From Paraburkholderia agricolaris (lineage in GTDB: Bacteria; Pseudomonadota; Gammaproteobacteria; Burkholderiales; Burkholderiaceae): DNA of 64,000 bases. How positions within the stretch are numbered: position 1 is the stretch's first letter; each line of letters starts with the position of its first letter. The notes beneath the pieces are model-generated. The model searched no databases. It was not told the origin of the DNA and saw only the letters and a program-made list of their open reading frames with translations. The stretch spans positions 2,790,001 to 2,854,000 of the forward strand of contig NZ_QPER01000002.1 of the NCBI RefSeq assembly GCF_009455635.1, read 5' to 3'. The position numbers and the translations under genes were made by a program. This document shows positions 46,484 to 54,875 of this stretch, piece by piece.

Positions 46484-47521
46484 TCAAAGTTGGGCGAGCC
46501 GCGTCAAAAAGGCGTCGACCTGATGTTCCGGTGTGGCCCAGGACGTTACCAGGCGAATCACGGAATGATCGTTATCCGATTTTCTCCAAACGTAGAAAGC
46601 AAAGTGCTGCGTCAAAGCGGAAATGGCAGAATCGGGTAGTACTGGAAATACCTGATTGGTAGCCGTTTCGGCCTCGAGCGCGTAACCGCCTGACACGATC
46701 CCGGAGGCAAGTTTTGCCGCCATGGCGTTAGCGTGCTTCGCATTGTCGAGGAACAGGTTCCCAGCGCCAAATAACGCCTGAAACTGGATACCCAGTAGCC
46801 GCCCCTTGGCCAACATGCCGCCGCGCTGCTTGATATGAAAAGCAAAATCTTCCGTCAACGCCGGATTGCAAACCACAATTGCTTCACCCAGAAGCGCGCC
46901 CAACTTGGTTCCGCCGATCCAGAAAAGATCGACAAGGGAAGCAATATCGGCCAATGTCACGTCGCTCCTGCTGGACGCCAATGCCGCGCCGAGGCGTGCG
47001 CCATCGAGGAATAAAATCAGGCCTCGTTGCTTTGCGAGCGCCGATATCTCCCGCAGCTCCGCAAGCGAGTAGACAGTGCCCGTTTCGGTTGCATTCGACA
47101 GATAGATAAGTCGCGGCTTTGCCATGTGCGGAAAATGCGCATTGCTGGCCAGCGCGGCCTCAATGTTGGCGGGCGTGAGCTTCCCGTCTACCGGGGGAAC
47201 AACAATGAGTTTGTGGCCAGTCGCCTCGATCGCACCGGCCTCCCTGACGACGATATGCCCCGAGGCCACTGCAATAACGGCTTCGTGCGGACGCAGGCAG
47301 CTGGATATCGAAACGATGTTGGCCATGGTCCCGCTCGCGACGTAATGGATCGCCCCATCGAACGTGTTCCCCAGGCGTGCCTTGATCAGTGTCGTTGCCT
47401 CGGCGGAGTATGAGTCTTCTCCATAGGCCGCCTGCTGGACGTAATTGGATTCCGTCAGCACGCGGAGAATGTCGGGATGTGCGCCTTCGCTGTAGTCGTC
47501 AAGAAAGCTGAAAGTAGTCAT
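46484..47521 (-). CDS. threonine aldolase family PLP enzyme
   Basis: 345-residue PLP-dependent enzyme of the beta-eliminating lyase/threonine aldolase family (fold type I). It splits L-threonine or allo-threonine to glycine and acetaldehyde, or acts on another beta-hydroxy amino acid. Visible motifs are YVASGTMANIVSISSCLRPHEAV, the aspartate block LILFLDGARLGAAL, and the PLP lysine in FWIGGTKLGALLGEAIV. It lies 108 nt behind an AraC-family gene on the same strand, its probable regulator. Confidence 0.92.
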   Translation of the reverse strand: MTTFSFLDDYSEGAHPDILRVLTESNYVQQAAYGEDSYSAEATTLIKARLGNTFDGAIHYVASGTMANIVSISSCLRPHEAVIAVASGHIVVREAGAIEATGHKLIVVPPVDGKLTPANIEAALASNAHFPHMAKPRLIYLSNATETGTVYSLAELREISALAKQRGLILFLDGARLGAALASSRSDVTLADIASLVDLFWIGGTKLGALLGEAIVVCNPALTEDFAFHIKQRGGMLAKGRLLGIQFQALFGAGNLFLDNAKHANAMAAKLASGIVSGGYALEAETATNQVFPVLPDSAISALTQHFAFYVWRKSDNDHSVIRLVTSWATPEHQVDAFLTRLAQL

Positions 47522-47629
47522 TCGGTGCTTCTGCCTTAAATGGAGGCCGCCCAGGACGGGCGCGAGGCCAAAAACCGAAGGCTACCGATCTGCTACTCAA
47601 ACGCCTTGTAAAAAGTTGCCGCGCCGCCG

Positions 47630-48439
47630 TCAGAAGCGAGCCGGAGTAACGCCGTACGCGTCACGAAAGGCCCGCGTGAAATGGCTTTGATCAAAAAAGC
47701 CGACGGCGTGCGCAATTTCGGTGATGGGCATGTTCCTGTTCGCATTGATCAAGGCCACTGCCTTTTCCAGCCTCATGCGCAGTAACCAGGCATGCGGCGT
47801 CATACCGATAGTGCGTTTAAACAGTTTCAAGAACCGGAATCGACCGAGGCCCACGAGAAGAGCCAGATCTTCCAGGACGATTTTGTCGGCAATATGCGCC
47901 TCGATGAATTCCCGAACAATTCGCAGTTGCTGCGACGATAAAGCTCCGGCGATAGTTTGGGGGGATGGCTGCTTCAAACGGGCAAACAGCGACTCCAGCA
48001 ATTCCAGAACGTAGCTTTCGTTCCTGATCGGATCGTTCATCCCCTGCTGAAGGGTTGCGTGCATGTTGAGCAGTTGCTCGGCGAGGCGGCTGTCTTGCAG
48101 CACCGCTGCGGCCTGGGAAGGAAAGTAGTGCTTGCCCGTGATCTCCTCCCCGAGACCGTTCAGCAGCGCCGGCGACAGCCGGAACGTTCGAAGCGTGTAC
48201 GACTCGTCGGCACCAGCAACCCCGTCGTGAACCTCGCCCGCGGGCATAAGCTGGATCGCGCCACGCGTGAGCAACAGGGCTTCCCCACGAAACGATTGAC
48301 GTTGCACCCCGCTGGTAACGAGTGCGATATGGCAGTCGAGATGATAGTGCGGCTCAAAGCGAAACTCGGCAAATCGGGCCGTGCCGAGAATCAAACCGGG
48401 GATCTCGGTTGAGTGGCTGTACTGGACTTCTTCGGGCAT
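47630..48439 (-). CDS. AraC family transcriptional regulator
   Basis: 269-residue regulator with an N-terminal cupin ligand domain (RFEPHYHLDCHIALVTSGVQRQSFRGE, TRGAIQLMPAGEVHDGVAG). The C-terminal double HTH includes IVLEDLALLVGLGRFRFLKLFKRTIGMTPHAWLLRMRLEKA and ITEIAHAVGFFDQSHFTRAFRDAYGVTPARF. GAGGTGAG precedes the ATG. It probably controls the threonine aldolase gene downstream. The ligand is unknown. Confidence 0.92.
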   Translation of the reverse strand: MPEEVQYSHSTEIPGLILGTARFAEFRFEPHYHLDCHIALVTSGVQRQSFRGEALLLTRGAIQLMPAGEVHDGVAGADESYTLRTFRLSPALLNGLGEEITGKHYFPSQAAAVLQDSRLAEQLLNMHATLQQGMNDPIRNESYVLELLESLFARLKQPSPQTIAGALSSQQLRIVREFIEAHIADKIVLEDLALLVGLGRFRFLKLFKRTIGMTPHAWLLRMRLEKAVALINANRNMPITEIAHAVGFFDQSHFTRAFRDAYGVTPARF

Positions 48440-48631
48440 AACTCACCTCGGGTTCGCCGCCGGCATCCTGGAGACCAGCCCCCGAAAGCTGCGCTGGGAA
48501 GCGTTCATTATCCCAGCATCGAGCGTCTTTGTTTTTCCATTCAGTTCACTTTCAATTTCCTGTCATAAATGATCGGCAGACTGGCGGACTTCCGCGCTCG
48601 GCGCGCCTCTTCCTATCTGACCGATTCTTCG

Positions 48632-49750
48632 ATGCCCCACACGCTTGCGAGATTTGCCCTAGCTGCGACGCTGTCGTCATTACTCGGCCTTGCCGCCTGC
48701 GGCGGCAGTGGCGTGTCGTCCCCTACCCCGGTCAGTGCGTCGGATGAGGCATCAAAGCCCGCACCGGCACCCACGCCGCCCTCAACGCCAACGCCGCCCC
48801 CAACTCAACCCGGCAAATGGCAAGCAGCTTCGACAGGCGACATGCTCGACGTGGCGCTCGGCGATCTGCATCCGACTCAAGCCGCACTCGGCTACGACCA
48901 GATCTACTACAAGCTCGGCCGCTACGAGCTCAAACCGAACAAGAAATTCGACGACTTCTGCGCAGACGAAGGTCTCGGCGGTGTGGCGGCGACCGGCTAT
49001 TCGGCGACGTCGACACTGACCGACTCCACCAGCTTCACCTGCACGACGACGGATGTGACGAAGCGCGACACGACGGTACTCAACCCGGTCGTGATCGGCC
49101 CGAACGGCGACTCGCTGTACCTGACAGACGGCCATCACGGCCTGTCGACATACTACGAGGTGCCGGACGGCGGCCCGAAACTGCATGTGCACGTAGTGGT
49201 GAAGGCCAACCTGAGTGCCTACTCGGGCGACACGTTCTGGGCGGAGATGCAAAACCGCGGCTACACGCGGCTGAAGGACGGCAACGGCGCCGCGATCAAG
49301 CCGGCGCAACTGCCGACGGGTCTGGGGCTGAAGCTCGGTATGCAGAACGACAAATTCCGTTCGCTCGTCTACTTCACGCGTGACGTCGGCTACAGCAAGC
49401 CGACGCCGTCGACGGACTTCCTCGAGTTCTACTGGGCCGACTGGCTGCGTGCATCGTTCCCGCTTTCTAGCTACACGCTGACGAATCTGGGCACGACCGA
49501 TCCCGATCCGGCAACAGCCGATACGGGCTACCTGAACGCGGTGTGGAATGCATCGCAGCAGATGGTTGCGTCGGCCGATCCGGTGATCGACGGCAAAACC
49601 GGCACCGATCTCGGCCGCCTCGCGCAGATCAACGCGGGCAAGAAGTACACGAAGGGCACCTTCGGCGATCTGCTGCAGCCGATAACGGCGTCGAGTCCCG
49701 GCAAGATTGCCTACGCGCTCGACTACAAAACGCGCCATAGCATTCAGTAA
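48632..49750 (+). CDS. lipoprotein with ParB/Srx-like domain (PF08857 type)
   Basis: 372-residue predicted lipoprotein. The signal peptide is followed by lipobox LAAC (C23), a Pro/Thr/Ala-rich linker (about 30-60), then one domain. That domain has the ParB/Srx-like features QIYYKLGRYEL and LYLTDGHHGLSTYYE (D166-G-H-H169), then TFWAEMQNRGYTRL and FLEFYWADWLR. This matches the ParBc_2 family. Its function outside the cytoplasm is unknown, since ParB domains are usually cytosolic. An in-frame start at 48569 would spoil the signal peptide. Convergent with the NarL-type gene. Confidence 0.82.
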   Translation: MPHTLARFALAATLSSLLGLAACGGSGVSSPTPVSASDEASKPAPAPTPPSTPTPPPTQPGKWQAASTGDMLDVALGDLHPTQAALGYDQIYYKLGRYELKPNKKFDDFCADEGLGGVAATGYSATSTLTDSTSFTCTTTDVTKRDTTVLNPVVIGPNGDSLYLTDGHHGLSTYYEVPDGGPKLHVHVVVKANLSAYSGDTFWAEMQNRGYTRLKDGNGAAIKPAQLPTGLGLKLGMQNDKFRSLVYFTRDVGYSKPTPSTDFLEFYWADWLRASFPLSSYTLTNLGTTDPDPATADTGYLNAVWNASQQMVASADPVIDGKTGTDLGRLAQINAGKKYTKGTFGDLLQPITASSPGKIAYALDYKTRHSIQ

Positions 49751-49799
49751 CGCCCCCGTTCCGCCAGTCCCGGATTCGCGGGGCATCGCACATGGTGTA

Positions 49800-50453
49800 C
49801 TACACCATGATGAATCCGTGCCGCATGCCCAGCATCACCGCTTCGGTGCGGCTCGTCGCGCCCAGCTTGCCGAAAATCGACGAGACGTGGAATTTCACGG
49901 TGTTCTCGGAGATGGCGAGTTGGCGCGCGATCTCCTTGTTGCCAAGCCCTTCGGCAAGCATCGTCAGCACTTCGATCTCGCGTAGGGTCAGCGTTTCGAC
50001 CTGCACCGAGGAGGCCATCGAACGAGCCGGCTTGCGCCCGCTCAGCAGCCTCGCAAAGATCTCCGACGGCAATACGCAAAGCCCTGCGGCCGCCGCGCCG
50101 ATCGCGGCGACGATTTCGGCCGCCGTCGCGTCTCGCGGCAGGATCGCCATCACGTTGCCTGGCAACGCCTCGTGAATTCCGTCGCTGTCTGCCTCGTCGG
50201 TCAACAGGACGAGTGCCGGCGGCGCCTGATCCGCATCGAACTCGGACCTGAGCGCGTCGCTCGCCTCCGGCTCCAGGTCGATGACGATCACATCAGGCAA
50301 CGAACCGGTCAGATCGTGAGCGAGCGCTTCACCGTCGGCCGCGCTGCGCACCAGCCCGAATGCCGGCGTCGCATCGACAAGCGCCTGCAGGCGCGCGCGC
50401 ACCTGTGGTGCATCGGCGATAACCGCGACCCGGACCGAGCTCATCTGTGCCAT
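49800..50453 (-). CDS. NarL/LuxR-type regulator with degenerate receiver domain
   Basis: 217-residue regulator. The N-terminal receiver-like domain has VIVIDLEPE, with an aspartate where phosphorylation occurs. The acidic pair at the start is reduced (VIADAPQ instead of VDDH-type), and the switch lysine position reads LPRDATAA, with Arg for Lys. The C-terminal LuxR HTH is intact: LTLREIEVLTMLAEGLGNKEIARQLAISENTVKFHVSSIFGKL. It probably does not respond to normal phosphorylation. It lies 34 nt downstream of a trypsin/PDZ protease gene on the same strand, and no kinase is nearby. The start at 50453 is set by GGTGGA. Confidence 0.9.
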   Translation of the reverse strand: MAQMSSVRVAVIADAPQVRARLQALVDATPAFGLVRSAADGEALAHDLTGSLPDVIVIDLEPEASDALRSEFDADQAPPALVLLTDEADSDGIHEALPGNVMAILPRDATAAEIVAAIGAAAAGLCVLPSEIFARLLSGRKPARSMASSVQVETLTLREIEVLTMLAEGLGNKEIARQLAISENTVKFHVSSIFGKLGATSRTEAVMLGMRHGFIMV

Positions 50454-50487
50454 CTGTCCACCCGACGCCTGACTGCCTGACTTACCC

Positions 50488-51426
50488 TCACCGGCACGCA
50501 TTCCGTTGCGGGCGTTCGCCGAGCGTGACGGCACACGCCTGACGCTCGCCGCCGCGAATCAGCGCGATTTTCAACGGCTGTCCGATACGACCGGAACTGA
50601 GCGCGGCGTGCAGGTCTTCGATGTCCCGGCACGGCTCGTCATCCAGTTCGATCAGCACGTCGCCGATAAGCACGCCTGCCTGTTCTGCAGGACCGTTCGC
50701 GGCAAGCGAAACGATCAGCAAGCCGCGATCGGACGACAGGTTCATTTTCCTGATCCATGCGTCCGACAGATTCACGGGCTGCGTGCCGACGCCGAGGTAG
50801 CCGCGCGATACATGTCCTTTAGCCAGCAGTTCGTCGGCGACGCGCGCCACGGTTGCCGACGGAATCAGGATGCCGGCGCCACGCGCGAGCGCCGAGGTGC
50901 AGATACCCATGACCTGTCCGCGCATATCCGCGAGCGCCGCGCCCGAGAAACCCGGACGCAGGCCGCCGTCGAGCCGCACGAAGGCATCCAGTTGGCCGCC
51001 CCGCCAGGTGCGCCAGGAGCCGCCCACAGCGCCGACCACGCCGAAATCCGCACTGGCGCCGAGCCCGTCGGACCGGGCGACCGCGAGTACCAGATGGCCG
51101 GCCTTGAGCGAGCCGGCATCGCCGGACTCGACCGGATCGAGGTCGACACCGTCCAGTTTGAGCACGGCGAGGTCGGTACCCGGGTCCTGCCCCGCGAGGA
51201 CCGCGCCGACGGTCCGGTTATCGGCCAGCGTGACCTTGATCCCGTCTTCGTGTCTGAGCGTGTGCGCCGCCGTGACGACAACACCACGCCGCCAGATTAC
51301 GCCACTTGAAGGAATGCGATGCCGGCCGTGCACGGCGACAACACGCTGCCCTACGCGCTCGACGATGCCCGCCAGATTGTCGGAAAGGTCCTGCAATGGA
51401 TTTCCGCTGGAGCTTGAGGTTTCCAT
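50488..51426 (-). CDS. S1C family serine protease with PDZ domain, no signal peptide
   Basis: 312-residue HtrA-like protease. The trypsin domain carries H55 (VVTAAHTLRHE), D85 (PGTDLAVLKLD) and the nucleophile S161 in RPGFSGAAL, a variant of the usual GNSGG. A single PDZ domain follows (about 208-300: RGYLGVGTQPVNL, GLLIVSLAANGPAEQAGVLIGDVLIELDD). No signal peptide or membrane anchor is visible, so it is predicted to be cytoplasmic, unlike DegP/DegQ. AGGAGA precedes the ATG at 51426. It is in one transcript with the degenerate-receiver regulator, which may be its partner or target. Confidence 0.9.
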   Translation of the reverse strand: METSSSSGNPLQDLSDNLAGIVERVGQRVVAVHGRHRIPSSGVIWRRGVVVTAAHTLRHEDGIKVTLADNRTVGAVLAGQDPGTDLAVLKLDGVDLDPVESGDAGSLKAGHLVLAVARSDGLGASADFGVVGAVGGSWRTWRGGQLDAFVRLDGGLRPGFSGAALADMRGQVMGICTSALARGAGILIPSATVARVADELLAKGHVSRGYLGVGTQPVNLSDAWIRKMNLSSDRGLLIVSLAANGPAEQAGVLIGDVLIELDDEPCRDIEDLHAALSSGRIGQPLKIALIRGGERQACAVTLGERPQRNACR

Positions 51427-51585
51427 GTGAGTTCTCCTGCCAGTTGGAACGCGCCAGGTTCGTGCATCGCACCCATGCAGGCACGATGCTGCGCCGGCAA
51501 GCTGCCGGCGAGCGCATTCAGAATGACAGGATGACAACGGACGCACACCACCCGAACGGGTAGTCGGCTGGATTCAGTGCGGAGA

Positions 51586-53757
51586 TCAACCCACCCCCAT
51601 CGCCGGATCGCTAATACCATCCCTGCCGGTTTCGAGGCGTCCGGCGAACCGCCGCACGAACTGCTCTGCGGCACTGACGGTGAAGTCGTACCAGCCACCG
51701 GATTGCGACAGCGTCCAGTGCGGTTCCACCTGCATGCCGGCAGCAACCGCATAGACCCACGGACCGTCGCTGCGATAAGCATTGGATGTGACGGTGACTT
51801 GCGCCGACGCGTTGCCGGCATTCATGATCGTCAGATAGACGGCGTTGTTGTCATGGTCGTAGCGGACCCGCACCTCCGGGTTCGGCCCGCTTGCCACCGT
51901 TGCGGCGTTTCCTTCGAACAACCGGTGATATCCATTGGGACCCAGCACCCACAGGCTGTACTGGGCCGCCGGCGCGTTAGCGGCGACATTCCATGAATCG
52001 GCGATCTCCTTGCCGGCTTCCACGGTGTAGCGACGCGGATAAGCAGCAAGATTTAACCTGTCGTAGACGTGGAACACCGCGCCCTGAGTACCGGTGTTGC
52101 TGAAGGTCAGCCACACCGTCCCGTCCTTCGTGTCGACATTTGAGCTGGTGTGCAGCCGGTACGGCAGCGCGCGCGATGGACGCGATGTCAATTGCTGCGT
52201 GGGTAACGGCACCGATCCAACCGTGGGTACGGGTACGCCCGCGGCAGCCTGCTGCTGTGAATAGGTCGCGTCGGCTTGCGCCTTGGTCGGCGCGGCGACC
52301 AGTGTCGGCGTGGCGCTGTTCGGATTGCTGAAATTGAAGCACGAAGTCAGGTCGCCGAATACCGTGCGCCGCCACGGACTGATGTTCTCTTCCACTACCC
52401 CGAACCGCTGCTCGAGAAAGCGCAACGTGGACGTGTGATCGAACACCTGCGAATTGACCCAGCCACCGGCACTCCATGGCGAAACCACCAGCATCGGCGC
52501 GCGTGCCGCCGCGCCGAAGGGCCGCCCGTCCGGCAAGGTCGAGTCGGCGTCGAACGGCAGGTGCGGCATCGTGAAGTATTCGCTCGAGATGTCGACGGTG
52601 GACTTGCCCAGGTAGGTGCCGTCGCTGTTTCGCCACGGCGGATCGGGAGGCGGAGCATGATCGAAGAAACAATCGTTCTCATCGTAGGGAATGAGGAGAA
52701 CCGTGCGGCTCCAGATATCCGGATTCGCAGTGAGCATGTCGAGCAGCGTCTGGATATACCAGGCACCCTGATTCGGAATGGATAAGATCGGGTGTTCGCT
52801 GTAGGCTGCCGGCGCGACAATCCAGCTGACCTGCGGCAAGGTACCGGCCGCGATGTCGTCGGCGAACGCCTGCAAATAGCCGCCATCCGGCATGGTGTTG
52901 CCCACGCCTTTGAGCAACGGGGAAATCGGCTCCATCACCGGCGACGAGTATGGCGTGTTGACGGTATAACCCTTCGCTGCCATTGCCTCAACCGCGGCGC
53001 GGTAGCTCGCGAACGCGCCCAGCTGATTGTTATTGCTGTTATTGGTCGGGTTCTGGTAGACCTTCCAGCTGACGCCTGCCGCTTGCAGGCGCTCCGGATA
53101 CGTGGTCCACGGCAGGCCCGTGCTCGACGAGCCGATCGTGTTGCCCGAAACGGTGTAGCCCCAACCGGTGTTGCTGGTTACCGGGTGGCCCACCACGTTC
53201 GCGCCATTCGTGCCGCTCCACAGGAAAATCCGGTTCGGGAATGTGCCGGTATGCGTCGACGTGTGGTACCCGTCACACAGCGTAAACGCATTGGCGAGCG
53301 CCGAGTGGAACGACAAGTCGTTCTGCTCCAGATAACCCATCGACGCAGCAATGCTCTTCGCCTTCGGCCAGGCCGACATGCGTCCACCGTCCCATGCGGC
53401 CTGCTGATCGCTCCAGGAATGCGCGCCGCCCACGTAGAGTCCGTTGCCGAGAGCAGGATCGAGGTGATACGGCTGCACGGTACCCGAGGTCCCCTGCTGG
53501 ATCCAGACGGGATTGCCTGAGGCCATGGGAATCGTGAAGCGGTCGCTATAGCCGCGCACGCCCGGCAAGGTGCCGAAATAATGGTCGAACGACCGGTTCT
53601 CCTGCATGAAGATGACGACGTGCTCCACATCGTTGATTGTACCGGTCGCGTTGTTTGCCGGGATGGCGAGCGCGCGCTGGATAGCCGGAGGAAATGCGCT
53701 CAGCGCGGCTCCGGCTGCGGCGGCGTGCAGGAAGGTGCGGCGATTCATTCTGATCAT
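51586..53757 (-). CDS. phospholipase C, phosphocholine-specific type, Tat-exported
   Basis: 723-residue secreted phosphoesterase. A twin-arginine signal (NRRTFLHAAAAGAALSAFPP) starts it. The catalytic domain (PF04185) begins VEHVVIFMQENRSFDHYFGTLPGVRGY and includes VLLIPYDENDCFFDHAPPP. Two C-terminal DUF756-type beta domains follow (about 530-720). The architecture matches PlcN/PlcH of Pseudomonas and Burkholderia, which cleave phosphatidylcholine and sphingomyelin. It is last in a row with mgtC-like and small lipoprotein genes on the same strand. It may serve phosphate scavenging or host interaction. Confidence 0.93.
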   Translation of the reverse strand: MIRMNRRTFLHAAAAGAALSAFPPAIQRALAIPANNATGTINDVEHVVIFMQENRSFDHYFGTLPGVRGYSDRFTIPMASGNPVWIQQGTSGTVQPYHLDPALGNGLYVGGAHSWSDQQAAWDGGRMSAWPKAKSIAASMGYLEQNDLSFHSALANAFTLCDGYHTSTHTGTFPNRIFLWSGTNGANVVGHPVTSNTGWGYTVSGNTIGSSSTGLPWTTYPERLQAAGVSWKVYQNPTNNSNNNQLGAFASYRAAVEAMAAKGYTVNTPYSSPVMEPISPLLKGVGNTMPDGGYLQAFADDIAAGTLPQVSWIVAPAAYSEHPILSIPNQGAWYIQTLLDMLTANPDIWSRTVLLIPYDENDCFFDHAPPPDPPWRNSDGTYLGKSTVDISSEYFTMPHLPFDADSTLPDGRPFGAAARAPMLVVSPWSAGGWVNSQVFDHTSTLRFLEQRFGVVEENISPWRRTVFGDLTSCFNFSNPNSATPTLVAAPTKAQADATYSQQQAAAGVPVPTVGSVPLPTQQLTSRPSRALPYRLHTSSNVDTKDGTVWLTFSNTGTQGAVFHVYDRLNLAAYPRRYTVEAGKEIADSWNVAANAPAAQYSLWVLGPNGYHRLFEGNAATVASGPNPEVRVRYDHDNNAVYLTIMNAGNASAQVTVTSNAYRSDGPWVYAVAAGMQVEPHWTLSQSGGWYDFTVSAAEQFVRRFAGRLETGRDGISDPAMGVG

Positions 53758-53821
53758 GGTCGATTCGAAGTGAAGTGGGTCGTCGAGGTGTCAAGGCTGG
53801 TCATCGCTCTCTGGCCTTGCC

Positions 53822-54085
53822 TCAAGGCGCGCAGTCGATCTGCGAATTCAGTAGCGGCGATTGCAGCGCGGTCGTACCCGAAGCCGCGCACGGTCCCGGC
53901 GCCGGCATCAGCACGATGGGCACCGCGCTGGCGGCTCCGCCCGCGCCCAACGGCGCCGTGCTGCCGTCCACCGCCTGCTTGGCGGGCTGCGCACTCGAGG
54001 TCGCCGTCGGATTACCCGAGCCGCCGTCACCACAGCCGGAGATCAGCAGACTCGCGCCGACAGCCTGAGGTAGTCGCAGGATCAC
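53822..54085 (-). CDS. small lipoprotein between mgtC-like and phospholipase genes
   Basis: 87-residue predicted lipoprotein starting at a GTG (54085). The short signal RLPQAVGASLLISGC carries a lipobox, then a Gly/Ser/Pro/Ala-rich mature part with two more cysteines. The GTG lies 5 nt after the mgtC-like stop, indicating coupling. It ends 64 nt ahead of the phospholipase gene. The frame stays open upstream inside mgtC in another frame, which is not this gene. Function unknown; it may assist phospholipase export or folding. Confidence 0.6.
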   Translation of the reverse strand: MILRLPQAVGASLLISGCGDGGSGNPTATSSAQPAKQAVDGSTAPLGAGGAASAVPIVLMPAPGPCAASGTTALQSPLLNSQIDCAP

Positions 54086-54090
54086 GCCTG

Positions 54091-54774
54091 TCAGTGCACT
54101 TCGATCTCCTCGACCTCGCGCACGCCGATCAGTTCGCTGAGCATGTTGCGGTAAGCAACGAATTCGTCCGCGGACATGCGTGACAGCGAAATCGTCACGA
54201 GGTCCCGCTGTTCGTCGCTGTCCTCGTGAACGCTGATGTGCTTGAGCCGGGGGCCGTCCTCGCCGAACAGGCGGCACAGCACCGGCAGCGTGATCGCGCC
54301 CCGATCCACCTGAAGGCGCAGTGCCCGGCGCAGTTTGCCTTTCGTGCGCAACTGGCGCGCTACCGGCTTGACCCAGGTGAGCGTCGTCAGAATGATCACC
54401 GTGGCCGCTAGCGCCAGTACGTAAAGTCCGCCACCCGCCGCGAGCCCGATGCCCGCGACGGCCCAGACACTCGCTGCCGTTGTCAGCCCTCGCACCACTT
54501 CGCCGCGCAGCAGGATTGCGCCAGCGCCGAGAAAGCCGATTCCCGACACCACTTGTGCGGCTACACGCGATGGATCGAGCGCGACGTTCGGCATCGAGCG
54601 GGTGTCCTCGAAGCCGAACGCCGAGACGATCATCACGAGCGCGGACGCCACGCACACCAGCATATGCGTGCGCAAGCCGGCCGGAAACGCAAACCGCTCC
54701 CGCTCGAATCCGATTACGCCGCCCAGCACCGCGGCAAAGAGCAGCCTTGCGATCAGTTCGATATTGCCCGGCAT
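54091..54774 (-). CDS. MgtC/SapB family membrane protein
   Basis: 227-residue inner-membrane protein. The MgtC block AVLGGVIGFERERFAFPAGLRTHMLVCVASALVMIVSAFGF is followed by further helices (VSGIGFLGAGAILLRGEVVRGLTTAASVWAVAGIGLAAGGG). An ACT-like C-terminal domain completes it. MgtC proteins aid growth in low magnesium and survival in macrophages. GAGGAGG precedes the ATG. It heads a likely three-gene operon with the small lipoprotein and the phospholipase C. Confidence 0.93.
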   Translation of the reverse strand: MPGNIELIARLLFAAVLGGVIGFERERFAFPAGLRTHMLVCVASALVMIVSAFGFEDTRSMPNVALDPSRVAAQVVSGIGFLGAGAILLRGEVVRGLTTAASVWAVAGIGLAAGGGLYVLALAATVIILTTLTWVKPVARQLRTKGKLRRALRLQVDRGAITLPVLCRLFGEDGPRLKHISVHEDSDEQRDLVTISLSRMSADEFVAYRNMLSELIGVREVEEIEVH

Positions 54775-54875
54775 CGCATCCTCCTCGTTAGCTTTTTTTG
54801 TCAGCCCGATAGCGTCGGCCGTTGACTGCCACGGCTGAAACTGGATTCATATCGCGTCCTGTGAAGATCGGATGC

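Noticed and set aside
51306..53757. Mobile element or integrated unit around the phospholipase C gene
   Set aside because: No transposase, integrase, terminal repeat or tRNA site is seen; gene composition matches the neighbours.
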